Shown: positions 34,720 through 42,766 of the stretch, in pieces
Numbering within the stretch: the first letter of the stretch is position 1
How the letters are laid out: the number at the start of each line of letters is the position of its first letter
Origin: Mesorhizobium sp. PAMC28654
Lineage (GTDB): Bacteria; Pseudomonadota; Alphaproteobacteria; Rhizobiales; Rhizobiaceae
DNA: 64,000 bases
NCBI RefSeq assembly: GCF_020616515.1
Contig: NZ_CP085135.1
Coordinates: 6,247,001 to 6,311,000 of the forward strand
Reading direction: 5' to 3'
The notes under the pieces: generated by a model
Database searches by the model: none
What the model was told of the DNA's origin: nothing
Seen by the model: the letters and a program-made list of their open reading frames with translations, nothing else
Translations under genes and position numbers: made by a program

Positions 34720-35679
34720 TTGAAAAAGAGCGTCTTCTCATCGAACGACCTGCCGGGGCACCTCGATGATCGTGCGCGGTTCGCGCTCTGGCAGGACATT
34801 CACGTCGCGGAGATTTGGTCCGTCGAATATGCCACTTCGGACAATGTGCGGTTCGAGGCGGATATCGAAGCCATGGTCGTCGGACCGCTGGTGCTCGGGC
34901 GGATGGCCGGGACGATCAAGAATGCCACCCGCAGGGCGAGCAACATCGCCGATGACGGGCGTGACGGCTACCTGCTGCTGGTCAACAATGGCGACACGAT
35001 CCTCAGCGGCGCCCAGGTCGGCCGCGACTACAGCGTCGGCAAGGGCGAGGGCGCACTGGTCTCCGCGTCGGAAGCGTTGAAAATGATCGGCGGCGACAAG
35101 AACATCTGGATGAATGTGGTGATCCCGCGCGCGATCCTGGACAATGCCTTTGCTGATATCGACGATCGGCTGGCGCTGAGCATCGGGGCCGACAACGAGG
35201 CGCTCGACATGCTCAAGCGTTATTGCCGCTTTCTGGAAGCCGGCCCTGCCGTGATCTCGCCCGATCTTGTCACCCATGCCACCGAAACGATCGTCGACCT
35301 GATCGGCCTGGCGACCGGCGCGAAAGGCGAGACCGCCGAACTGGCGGGGTTGCGCGGCCTGCGCGCGGCAAGGCTTCAGGCCATTCTCAACAAGATGCGG
35401 GACAATTTCGCCGACCCCGCCATCTCGGCCCAGGGCGTTGCCCAGCAATTGCGGCTCTCGGTGCGTTATGTCCACGATCTCCTGCAGGAAACCGGGACCA
35501 GCTTCGCCGAGCGCATTCTCGAACTGCGCTTGCAGCGAGCCCATCGAATGCTCTGCGACAGGCGCAATGACCGCATGCGGGTCAGTGAGATCGCGCTGCT
35601 GAGCGGGTTCTCGGACGTGTCCTATTTCAACCGCTGTTTCCGCCGCCGCTTCGGCATCACCCCGAGTGGCGCCCGCTAG
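34720..35679 (+). CDS. AraC family transcriptional regulator
   Basis: A 319-residue protein. The N-terminal domain (about 20-190) resembles the AraC-binding-like DUF of NahR-unrelated members; the C-terminal pair of helix-turn-helices is clear (AQGVAQQLRLSVRYVHDLLQ, then RVSEIALLSGFSDVSYFNRC). The start is TTG at 34720, with AGAGG 10 bases upstream; no ATG is available nearby. Preceded by a 260-base untranslated stretch containing a GGGAAA/TTTCCC hairpin (34563-34582). Targets unknown; the omp genes downstream are candidates only by position. Confidence 0.85.
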   Translation: MKKSVFSSNDLPGHLDDRARFALWQDIHVAEIWSVEYATSDNVRFEADIEAMVVGPLVLGRMAGTIKNATRRASNIADDGRDGYLLLVNNGDTILSGAQVGRDYSVGKGEGALVSASEALKMIGGDKNIWMNVVIPRAILDNAFADIDDRLALSIGADNEALDMLKRYCRFLEAGPAVISPDLVTHATETIVDLIGLATGAKGETAELAGLRGLRAARLQAILNKMRDNFADPAISAQGVAQQLRLSVRYVHDLLQETGTSFAERILELRLQRAHRMLCDRRNDRMRVSEIALLSGFSDVSYFNRCFRRRFGITPSGAR

Positions 35680-35810
35680 ACCCTGTTCCATCCGATGGAA
35701 TCGGGATGGGCTCTATCTGCTCTAGCCCGTCGTGCCCCGGCCAAGCCAGAACGGCTCCCGCCATTCGACTGAGGCTGGATGGCCACACGGATCGAGAAAG
35801 CGCCCCAGCA

Positions 35811-35849
35811 CTTCCCAGGACAATTCCGGTGCGGCCCAGCCCAAGACGC
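35811..35849 (+). promoter_or_regulatory. Conserved upstream block of omp copy 1
   Basis: CTTCCCAGGACAATTCCGGT followed by GCGGCCCAGCCCAAGACGC, ending 100 bases before the ATG. The same block lies before copies 2 and 3 (36784-36822, 37663-37701). It may be a shared promoter or leader, or a residue of tandem duplication. Confidence 0.55.
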
Positions 35850-35948
35850 CGGCGGCGGATGATGTAACACCGAGGTGGGGATCATCCGGCTTTCAGCGGA
35901 GCATTTCCGCGTTTTGGGACGACAAATTGGTGGGGCAGCAAACAAACG

Positions 35949-36665
35949 ATGAAAACGATTCTTTTCGCTACAGCGATTATTCTCATGCCTGTCGGCGCGG
36001 TGTTCGCGGCGGACATCAATCAAACCTTGCCGGCTGCGACTTACAACTGGTCTGGCGCCTACATTGGCGCGCAGGCCGGATATGCCTGGGGAGACGGCAG
36101 GGTCGGGCTGAATTCCAATCCCAACTATTACGATAACTTTGGATGGGACTACAGTCTGTCCGGTGGCTTTGGTGGTCTGTACGCCGGCTACAACCATCAG
36201 TTCGACGGCGGCGTGGTTCTCGGCGTGGAGGGCGACTACAATTTCGCCAGCCTGAAGGACGACGCGCTGTATCAAGCCATGGGCGTGGATCTGCCCAACA
36301 TGGGCGGCGTGCTCGAACTGCATTCAGTGGGATCTATTCGTCTCCGGGCCGGCTACGCGATGGATCGATGGCTTCCTTTCGTTACTGGCGGACTGGCCGT
36401 GGCCACGTACGAGCACACTACCGTGCACCTGCCGGGCGGCGCTCCCTTTGGCATCGCCAAGGATACGATAACCGGATACACGCTGGGCGCCGGCGCCGAA
36501 TACGCCGTGACGGACAATTGGGTGGTTCGGGGCGAGTACAGGTTTGCCGATTTCGGCCGCCAGTCCTCGGTACGTCAGGTTGTGGGTGGCGGATCGGCGT
36601 ACAATCCAGATGAGATCGAGCTGACGACGCACGATATCCGGGTCGGTGTCGCCTACAAATTCTGA
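35949..36665 (+). CDS. Outer-membrane beta-barrel protein (Omp25/31-like), copy 1
   Basis: A 238-residue porin-family barrel. Signal peptide MKTILFATAIILMPVGAVFA, cleaved before ADINQ. The mature part starts YNWSGAYIGAQAGYAWGDG, the characteristic first strand, repeats aromatic-alternating strands (GGLYAGYNHQF, GVEGDYNFASL) and ends HDIRVGVAYKF, with the terminal phenylalanine needed for BAM assembly. Family members stabilise the envelope or act as small porins. First of three tandem paralogues. Confidence 0.87.
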   Translation: MKTILFATAIILMPVGAVFAADINQTLPAATYNWSGAYIGAQAGYAWGDGRVGLNSNPNYYDNFGWDYSLSGGFGGLYAGYNHQFDGGVVLGVEGDYNFASLKDDALYQAMGVDLPNMGGVLELHSVGSIRLRAGYAMDRWLPFVTGGLAVATYEHTTVHLPGGAPFGIAKDTITGYTLGAGAEYAVTDNWVVRGEYRFADFGRQSSVRQVVGGGSAYNPDEIELTTHDIRVGVAYKF

Positions 36666-36783
36666 CCGCCGTGCTGCCGCCGCAAACCCGGGCCTCGCAC
36701 CTGGGTTTGCTCACCCCCGGTGCTGGCTGGCTGACCGCCGGATGATGCCGAATGGCCACGCTGACCGAGAAAGCACCGTGGCG

Positions 36784-36822
36784 CTTCCCAGGACAATTCT
36801 GGTGCTGTCCGGCCCAAGACGC
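36784..36822 (+). promoter_or_regulatory. Conserved upstream block of omp copy 2
   Basis: CTTCCCAGGACAATTCTGGT then GCTGTCCGGCCCAAGACGC, 95 bases before the ATG; matches the block before copy 1 with few changes. Homology to copy 1 begins further out, near 36750 (GAATGGCCACGCTGACCGAG). Confidence 0.55.
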
Positions 36823-36916
36823 GGGCGAGGGACAATGCAACACCGGAGCCTCGACAGGCTCTCGGCGCGACCGGGAGAGGTCGCTAACGGCACATCATCG
36901 GTGGGACCGCATGCGC

Positions 36917-37603
36917 ATGAAAACGGTACTTTTGGCTTCGACTGTATTTCTCGTCGCCACCAGGGTTGCTCTCGCCGCCGACGCGGTGGCGCCGGACATC
37001 ATCCCCGCCGGTTTTGTCTGGACCGGCGGCTATGTCGGTCTGCAAGCTGGATATGCTTGGTCCCGCTCACACAACACCACCGCCGACGGCGTGTTTTCGG
37101 ACGCTAATCCGGCCGGTGTCTTCGGCGGCGTCTATGCCGGCTACAATCACCAATTCCAGAATGATTTCGTGCTCGGCATCGAAGCGGACATGAATGTCTC
37201 CGGAATGTACGGGCGGACCGACATCTTTTTTCCCGACGGCGGGAAGGACCTGGATCATCAGTTTGATTCCGAGGTCAGATGGAACGGCGCGCTTCGGGCT
37301 CGCCTTGGTTATGCCGTGGGCCGTTTCATGCCTTACGTTGCCGGCGGCCTGTCGGTGGCGCGGTATGAGTTTGGACTGTACCGCGACGATTCCGAATACC
37401 CGCGCCAAAAGGCGACCTGGACCGGCTGGAACATCGGCGCCGGCGTCGAATACGCGGCCACCGACAGACTGCTGGTGCGGGCCGAGTACCGCTACACCGA
37501 CTATGGCGACAAGGCATCCGACCTCCCCTGGGGCGCCTCCTACCCGTCGCGGACAAGCCTCACCAGCCACGACATCCGCCTCGGCGTTGCCTACAAATTC
37601 TGA
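36917..37603 (+). CDS. Outer-membrane beta-barrel protein (Omp25/31-like), copy 2
   Basis: A 228-residue barrel starting MKTVLLASTVFLVATRVALA, cleaved before ADAVAP. Strand motifs are FVWTGGYVGLQAGYAWSRSH, FGGVYAGYNHQFQNDFVLGI and the terminal HDIRLGVAYKF. The frame is open upstream, but the ATG at 36917 aligns with the starts of copies 1 and 3. An ATG two codons earlier is also possible. Same order of strands as its neighbours, with divergent loops. Confidence 0.86.
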   Translation: MKTVLLASTVFLVATRVALAADAVAPDIIPAGFVWTGGYVGLQAGYAWSRSHNTTADGVFSDANPAGVFGGVYAGYNHQFQNDFVLGIEADMNVSGMYGRTDIFFPDGGKDLDHQFDSEVRWNGALRARLGYAVGRFMPYVAGGLSVARYEFGLYRDDSEYPRQKATWTGWNIGAGVEYAATDRLLVRAEYRYTDYGDKASDLPWGASYPSRTSLTSHDIRLGVAYKF

Positions 37604-37662
37604 GCGCGGGCAGCACGCCGATGATGCCGAACGGCAACACTGGCCGTGCAAGTGAGCCGGCG

Positions 37663-37701
37663 CTTTCCAGGACAATTCAGGTGCGGCCCAGCCCAAGACG
37701 C
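37663..37701 (+). promoter_or_regulatory. Conserved upstream block of omp copy 3
   Basis: CTTTCCAGGACAATTCAGGT then GCGGCCCAGCCCAAGACGC, 124 bases before the ATG. It matches copy 1 in nearly every base. Confidence 0.55.
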
Positions 37702-37824
37702 TGATGGCGTGACGGTGCGACACGAAGGCTCGGCAATCTGGTCGCGCCGGGCGGCGCGGGAGAGGGCCATCTCGCGGGCATTTCCGCGAGAATCCGTGAC
37801 GACATATTTTGGGGATAGCATGCA

Positions 37825-38487
37825 ATGAAAACGATCCTTCTCGCCTCGACCTTCCTGTTGGCCGTATCGGGCGCGGCGCTGGCCGCCGACGCGGTTTTGA
37901 CCGAGCGCGCACCGGAACCCGCGCCGGCCGCCTTCACCTGGACGGGTGCGTATATCGGCGTTCAGGGCGGTTACGCCTGGACGCATGGACAGCTTGATAT
38001 CAACCAGGAGACCTATTTCGACGGCAATCTCAATGGTGCTTTGCTGGGCGCCCACGCCGGCTACAACTGGCAGCCCCGCGGCAATTTTGTCGGTGGCGTC
38101 GAGGTGGATGTCGAGCGTGTCTGGAACACCCGGGATTTCGTCGGTGGCGACGGCGTCGAGACCCATGTGGCCGGCGACATCGGCACCGACTGGCAAGCCA
38201 GCGCCCGCTTGCGCGCGGGCTACGCTGTCGAGCGCACATTGTTCTTCACGACGGGCGGCGTGGCCATGGCGCATGGCTTCCTGAATCTGTCGGGGGTGGA
38301 CTACCACCAAAGCAAGAATTTTGTCGGCTGGACCGCCGGCGCCGGCATCGAACATGCGTTCACCGACAACTGGATTGGCCGGCTTGAATACCGCTATGCC
38401 GACTTCGGTTCGCAGTCGTTTCCCCAGGACGTGGTGTTCGGCTTCAAGCAGCACTCGCTGCGCGCCGGCATCAGCTACAAGTTCTGA
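37825..38487 (+). CDS. Outer-membrane beta-barrel protein (Omp25/31-like), copy 3
   Basis: A 220-residue barrel. Signal peptide MKTILLASTFLLAVSGAALA, cleaved before ADAVLTER. First strand FTWTGAYIGVQGGYAWTHGQ, later LGAHAGYNWQPRGNFVGGVE and GRLEYRYADFGSQSF, terminal HSLRAGISYKF. The shortest of the three and the most diverged at the C-terminal strand. The tandem arrangement with retained flanking sequence indicates duplication followed by divergence of the surface loops. Confidence 0.86.
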   Translation: MKTILLASTFLLAVSGAALAADAVLTERAPEPAPAAFTWTGAYIGVQGGYAWTHGQLDINQETYFDGNLNGALLGAHAGYNWQPRGNFVGGVEVDVERVWNTRDFVGGDGVETHVAGDIGTDWQASARLRAGYAVERTLFFTTGGVAMAHGFLNLSGVDYHQSKNFVGWTAGAGIEHAFTDNWIGRLEYRYADFGSQSFPQDVVFGFKQHSLRAGISYKF

Positions 38488-38685
38488 GCGCCGTTTTCAT
38501 GTCTCGGCCTTGAGCCGGGGGGCAAAGCTCCGTCGATCCGCGACATCTTCGTTCACGACTATGTGAGCGGGTGTTTCCGGCCATTTGCCGGCAAAAGCTC
38601 GGATTTTAATAAATCGGTTTCAGCGACCTTCAATCTTGGCGGGTACGCCAGAAAGCATTGGACAGACATCCTTTGTGGGACGCTC

Positions 38686-40071
38686 ATGAAACCGATTGCT
38701 GTGATTGGCGCCGGCATTGCCGGCTTGACTGCCGCGTTGGAACTGAAGAAGCGAGGCCTGCCGACACTGGTCTTCGAGGCTGGCAAGTCGATCGGCGGCA
38801 TGGCCTCGTCCTTCAAGGACGCCGAGGGTTTCTCTTATGATTTCGGGGCGCATTTCGTCAGCAACCGGCTGGCCAATGCGCTCGGCGCCGGCGGCATATG
38901 CCGGACCGTCAAGCATTATGGCGAGGCCGTGCATCTGCGCGGCAAATCCTACAGCTACCCGTTCGGCCTGATGCTGTCGCCGCGTTTCGCGCCGCCGGCC
39001 ATCGCCGAGCGCACCCGCGACCGCAAGGTGGTTTCCGCCGCCGACTGGTTTACCAAGAAATACGGGCAGGCGCTGGCCGAGGAGGTCGCCATTCCGCTGG
39101 CCGAAGCGTGGTCGGGCGCGGTGGCCGAGGAGCTGTCGCCGGCGATCGGCCAGAAGTTCGGTCCGCGCATCCTGAAATCGCTCTACCTCCACGCCGCCGC
39201 GAGGGTGACGGGCAGGGCGGTGTGCAACGGCTATTCGCATGAGATGCCGGAAAGCGCCGACGTCTATCACGTCTACCCCGAGGGTGGCATGTCCAAGCTG
39301 CTCGAACCGATGGCCAACGAGGTCAGGGACATGGTCCGTCTGGAATCGCCGGTCGAAAAAATCCTGGTCGAGGACGAGCAGGTGAAGGCGGTTCGGGTCA
39401 AGGGCGAGACGATCGAGGTGTCCGCCGCGATCAGCACGGCGCCCGTGCATATCCTGCCGAAGCTGGTCAGCGGGACCACGGCACTCGAGCCGATGGCGGC
39501 GTTCCGCTACCGGCCGATGATCTTCGTCAATCTGCGCTTCACGGGCCGTGGCCTGCTTCCGGACACCGTGATGTGGGTGCCCGACCGCGCGCAGCCCTTT
39601 TTCCGGCTGACGGAAACGCCGATCTCGATGCCCTGGCTGGCGCCCGAGGGCAAGACGCTGATCACCTTCGACATTGGCTGCGAGGTCGGTGACGCCTACT
39701 GGACGATGAACGACGAGACGCTCGCCCAGGTCTGCCTCGACGGTATCTGCGAGATGTATCCGCAACTGCGCCGTTCCTTCATCAGCGCCGGCGGCGTCAT
39801 CCGCACGCCGATCTCCTATCCCGTGTACCTCATGAAATACGAGGAGCAGCGGCAGCGCTTCGCCAATTCGACCGGCGTCGACGGCCTCTACAGCATCGGC
39901 CGCAACGGCGAGTTCGCGCACAGCCTGATGGAGGATGTCTACTGGCGCACCATCAGGCGCATGGGCGACGTTGCCGACTATGTCAGTGGGGTGCCGGAGG
40001 ACCTGCCCTTCGCGGCGGAAATCCAGCGGATGATGAACCCGTCCGAGGAAGAACGCGTCCGCGCCGCGTAA
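38686..40071 (+). CDS. FAD-dependent amine oxidase-like oxidoreductase (protoporphyrinogen oxidase/desaturase-like)
   Basis: A 461-residue flavoprotein. The Rossmann motif PIAVIGAGIAGLTAALELKK is at 3-22 and continues into LVFEAGKSIGGMASSF. The central domain carries YVHP-like substrate-lid sequence, and the C-terminal FAD contact is GVDGLYSIGRNGEFAHSLME near 406. It belongs to the NAD(P)-binding amine-oxidase superfamily (PPOX, phytoene desaturase, UDP-galactopyranose mutase-like). The ATG at 38686 is taken because the Rossmann fold begins there. No haem or carotenoid genes are nearby, so the substrate is open; sugar or lipid modification is equally possible. Confidence 0.78.
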   Translation: MKPIAVIGAGIAGLTAALELKKRGLPTLVFEAGKSIGGMASSFKDAEGFSYDFGAHFVSNRLANALGAGGICRTVKHYGEAVHLRGKSYSYPFGLMLSPRFAPPAIAERTRDRKVVSAADWFTKKYGQALAEEVAIPLAEAWSGAVAEELSPAIGQKFGPRILKSLYLHAAARVTGRAVCNGYSHEMPESADVYHVYPEGGMSKLLEPMANEVRDMVRLESPVEKILVEDEQVKAVRVKGETIEVSAAISTAPVHILPKLVSGTTALEPMAAFRYRPMIFVNLRFTGRGLLPDTVMWVPDRAQPFFRLTETPISMPWLAPEGKTLITFDIGCEVGDAYWTMNDETLAQVCLDGICEMYPQLRRSFISAGGVIRTPISYPVYLMKYEEQRQRFANSTGVDGLYSIGRNGEFAHSLMEDVYWRTIRRMGDVADYVSGVPEDLPFAAEIQRMMNPSEEERVRAA

Positions 40072-40098
40072 GGCGAGGACGTTCTTGCGACCTTGCCA

Positions 40099-41056
40099 TC
40101 AGCGGGCGGGCGATGCGCCCGGCCAGGTGACACCGGTCAATTCCTGCGAGACTTCCCAGAGCCGGGCGGCGACGGCTTTGTCCTGTGCCTGCTTGCCGAT
40201 CCTTGCCTCGCCGACCGCGCCCTTCATCTCGAACAGGCCTTGCGGGCCGTAATAGCCGCCCGGCCTGGCATCGGGCGCTGTCGCGGCAAACAGCGTTGGC
40301 AGCGCGCCTTCCGCAGCCGATTGGGAAAGAACCGGCGCGATCAACCAGCCAAGCCAATCGAACGGTGACGGACGGCCGCCGCGCCCCATGCGTGGGCCGC
40401 TGGTCTGCAGGTCGGTGAGGGCGTAGCCGGGATGCGCTGCGTTGCTCAGCAAATCCCAGCCAAAGGCGTCGCTGCGACGCTGCAGTTCGAAGGCGAACAG
40501 GATCATGGCCAGCTTGGATTGCGCATAGGCGGGCCAGGGCCTGTAGCGTTGCCGCCATTGCAGATCGTCGAAATGGATCGCCGCCTGGATGCGGTGCGCG
40601 CCGCTGCTGAGATTGACGACGCGCGTTTGCCGTCCCTTGCGCAGCATCGGCAGCAGGCGTTCGGTTAGGGCGAAATGGCCGAGATAGTTGGTGCCGAGCT
40701 GCAGTTCGAAGCCGTCGACGGTCTCGTGGCGGGTTGCCGGCGTCATCACGCCGGCATTGTTGACCAGAAGGTCGATGGCCTCCTGTTCGCCGGCAAGCTG
40801 GCCGGCGAAGGCCTCGACCGAGGCCAGGTCGGCAAGGTCGAGATGGGCATAGCGCACAAGCAGCGCTGGGGACAGCAGCCTGGACGCGGCTCAGCGCGTC
40901 CCGGCCCTTGGTGGCGTTGCGTCCGGTCATCAGCACGTCCGCTCCGGCCCGCGCCAACTCGAGCGCGGTCTCGTAGCCAAGTCCGCCCGTCGCACCGGTG
41001 ATGACCACCTTGCGCCCCTGCTGGGGCGGGATGTCGTGTGTCGTCCAGGCGTTCAT
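40099..41056 (-). pseudogene. SDR family oxidoreductase (retinol-dehydrogenase-like), frameshifted
   Basis: The first 60 residues (RKVVITGATGGLGYETALEL) and the rest ([47 protein letters not shown]) lie in different frames. Removing one base near 40858-40862 gives about 318 residues with the full SDR motifs: TGATGGLG, NNAG, Ser in NLSSGAHR and YAQSK. The start at 41056 overlaps the stop of the upstream SDR gene (ATGA), so the two are coupled. Both lie under the TetR-type operator. Relatives act on lipid-like alcohols and aldehydes. Confidence 0.75.
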
Positions 41057-41922
41057 GATTGCATCGCTCCGGAAAGGAACGACAGGTCGACGCCCTCGAT
41101 GTCGATGGAGGTGCTGACGGGCGCCCACTCCTTCGCCGCCTGCTGGCGGGCCGCCTCTGCTTGCCCAAAGACATGCAGGGCATCGCTGCCAAGGATCAGG
41201 TGAGCGGGCAGTGAGTCACGTCCCGCAATATCCACGACCACATCAGCGACCTTTTTCGGGTCACCGATGGCGTTGCCGGCATAGATCTTGAGCATGCCGA
41301 GGACGGCGCCAACACTTGGTTCATAGTCGGGCAGCAGTGCCGGAGCGTCGGCGATGGCGGTGGCGCCCCAGTCGGTGCGCATACCGCCCGGCTCGACCGA
41401 GATGATCTTGACGCCGAAGGGGGCGAGTTCCAGCGCCAGGACTTCGGTGAAACCGCCAACCGCCCATTTTGCCGCCTGGTAGGCGCTGAGGCCCGCCGCG
41501 GCCGTCCGCCCGCCGACCGAGGAGATGTTGATGATATGGCCCGAGCGCTGGGCGCGCATGACCGGGACGACTGCCCGGGTGAGATTGACGACGCCGTAGA
41601 GATTGGTGTCGATCTGCGCCCGGAAATCCGCCTCTTCGGTCTGCTCGAAGGGGCTGACATGGCCGAAGCCGGCGTTGTTGACGAGAACATCGAGGCGACC
41701 GAACGCGTCGATCGCGAAGTCCACGGATGCCTGCGCGGCGGTGGCATTGGTGACATCGAGCGCAAAGCTGCGCAGTTGCCCGGGGTAGCGGCTTTCGAGA
41801 TCGGCGAGGCGGCCGACATCGCGGGCCGTTGCCACGACACTGTTGCCGGCGGCGAGTGCAGCTTCGGTGATATCGCGACCCAGTCCGCGGGCGCTGCCGG
41901 TGATCAACCATATCTTCGACAT
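41053..41922 (-). CDS. Short-chain dehydrogenase/reductase family oxidoreductase
   Basis: A 289-residue classical SDR. Cofactor loop WLITGSARGLGRDITEAALA at 5-24, ALDVTNATAAQASVD region, NNAG in VLVNNAGFGHVSPFEQTEEA, catalytic Ser in NISSVGGR and Tyr/Lys in YQAAKWA (about 152-156). The C-terminal third matches the group typified by bacterial 3-ketosphinganine- or hydroxysteroid-like SDRs. First gene of the pair controlled by the divergent TetR; the operator lies 34 bases before the start. Confidence 0.88.
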   Translation of the reverse strand: MSKIWLITGSARGLGRDITEAALAAGNSVVATARDVGRLADLESRYPGQLRSFALDVTNATAAQASVDFAIDAFGRLDVLVNNAGFGHVSPFEQTEEADFRAQIDTNLYGVVNLTRAVVPVMRAQRSGHIINISSVGGRTAAAGLSAYQAAKWAVGGFTEVLALELAPFGVKIISVEPGGMRTDWGATAIADAPALLPDYEPSVGAVLGMLKIYAGNAIGDPKKVADVVVDIAGRDSLPAHLILGSDALHVFGQAEAARQQAAKEWAPVSTSIDIEGVDLSFLSGAMQS

Positions 41923-41955
41923 TGTCTTGTCCTTTCAGGGAGTTGATAGATAAAA

Positions 41956-41979
41956 GAGTGATTAGGCACTCATTTATTG
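41956..41979. promoter_or_regulatory. TetR operator before the SDR operon
   Basis: GAGTGATTAGGCACTC followed by ATTTATTG. It shares 20 of 24 bases with 42634-42657 at the tetR gene, and the same half-sites GAGTGA / (T/G)CACTC. Confidence 0.7.
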
Positions 41980-42048
41980 CGTTGATTTGCTCTTGGTTTG
42001 TGGGTGGTCGTGGTCTGCGTAGGGCTGCTTGAGGCGGTATCCGGGCCG

Positions 42049-42618
42049 TTACTTGGAAATACCGTTCCAGAAGAATGCGAACCCGGCGTCCTTGTACTGT
42101 TCGCGTTGTTGCGGATCGCGGGCGATGAATTCGAGCGTCGTCTCGGCCAGCGCTTCGAAAATGCCGCCGGCAAAGGTCATAGAGCAGCCCTTCAGCACGC
42201 CGTCGGCAAGGCTTTCCTCGATCATCCTGTTGATATCGCCGAACGCCGCGTTACCCTGCTGCTTGCTCTGTTCCGTTATCCGCTCGGAGACGGTGAGCTG
42301 GCGCATGGCCTTGCGTTTCATCGGGTGCTTCGCGCCCCAGTCGATGAAGTTGTTCCAGACGTGGCGGCTGCGATCGCGCACGCTGGCTTGCGACGGATAT
42401 GAAGTCAGCAAGGCGATGCCGAGATCGGCCTTGATCGCCAGGTAGAGCTGGTTGAGCAGCTCATCCTTGCTGGCGAAATAATTGAAGAGCGTGCCTTCGG
42501 CGAGGCCGGCATCCCTGGCGATCCTGGCCGTGGGCGCGCCGGTCCCTTGCGTCGCCACCAAGGCGGCGGCCGAGGCCAGGATTGCCTGGCGCTTTTCTTC
42601 ACTGAGGGGGCGGGCCAT
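42049..42618 (-). CDS. TetR/AcrR family transcriptional repressor
   Basis: A 189-residue protein starting MARPLSEEKRQAILASAAAL. Helix-turn-helix APTARIARDAGLAEGTLFNY is followed by FASKDELLNQLY. An earlier ATG at 42651 is rejected because it would place the operator (42634-42657) across the start and first codons; starting at 42618 leaves the operator upstream, as expected for autorepression. The matched operator before the SDR pair indicates the regulon. Confidence 0.88.
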   Translation of the reverse strand: MARPLSEEKRQAILASAAALVATQGTGAPTARIARDAGLAEGTLFNYFASKDELLNQLYLAIKADLGIALLTSYPSQASVRDRSRHVWNNFIDWGAKHPMKRKAMRQLTVSERITEQSKQQGNAAFGDINRMIEESLADGVLKGCSMTFAGGIFEALAETTLEFIARDPQQREQYKDAGFAFFWNGISK

Positions 42619-42633
42619 GCTCGATACCAATTT

Positions 42634-42657
42634 GAGTGAGCGATCACTCATTTATTG
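42634..42657. promoter_or_regulatory. TetR operator before its own gene
   Basis: GAGTGA-GCGA-TCACTC is a perfect 16-base palindrome, followed by ATTTATTG. Second member of the operator pair. Confidence 0.75.
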
Positions 42658-42766
42658 AGAGGTGCGGGTTTTGTCAAGTGCGCTCACCCATCCGAACCTG
42701 CCCAATGGTGGATGAGCAGCAGTTCGTCAGCGGCAAAAGTTGCACGCCGGCTCAATATGCCCGATC

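Noticed and set aside
34738..35691. A 317-codon antisense frame
   Set aside because: Mirrors the AraC-family gene.
38620..39921. A 433-codon antisense frame
   Set aside because: Complement of the well-supported FAD oxidoreductase gene; no coding motif.
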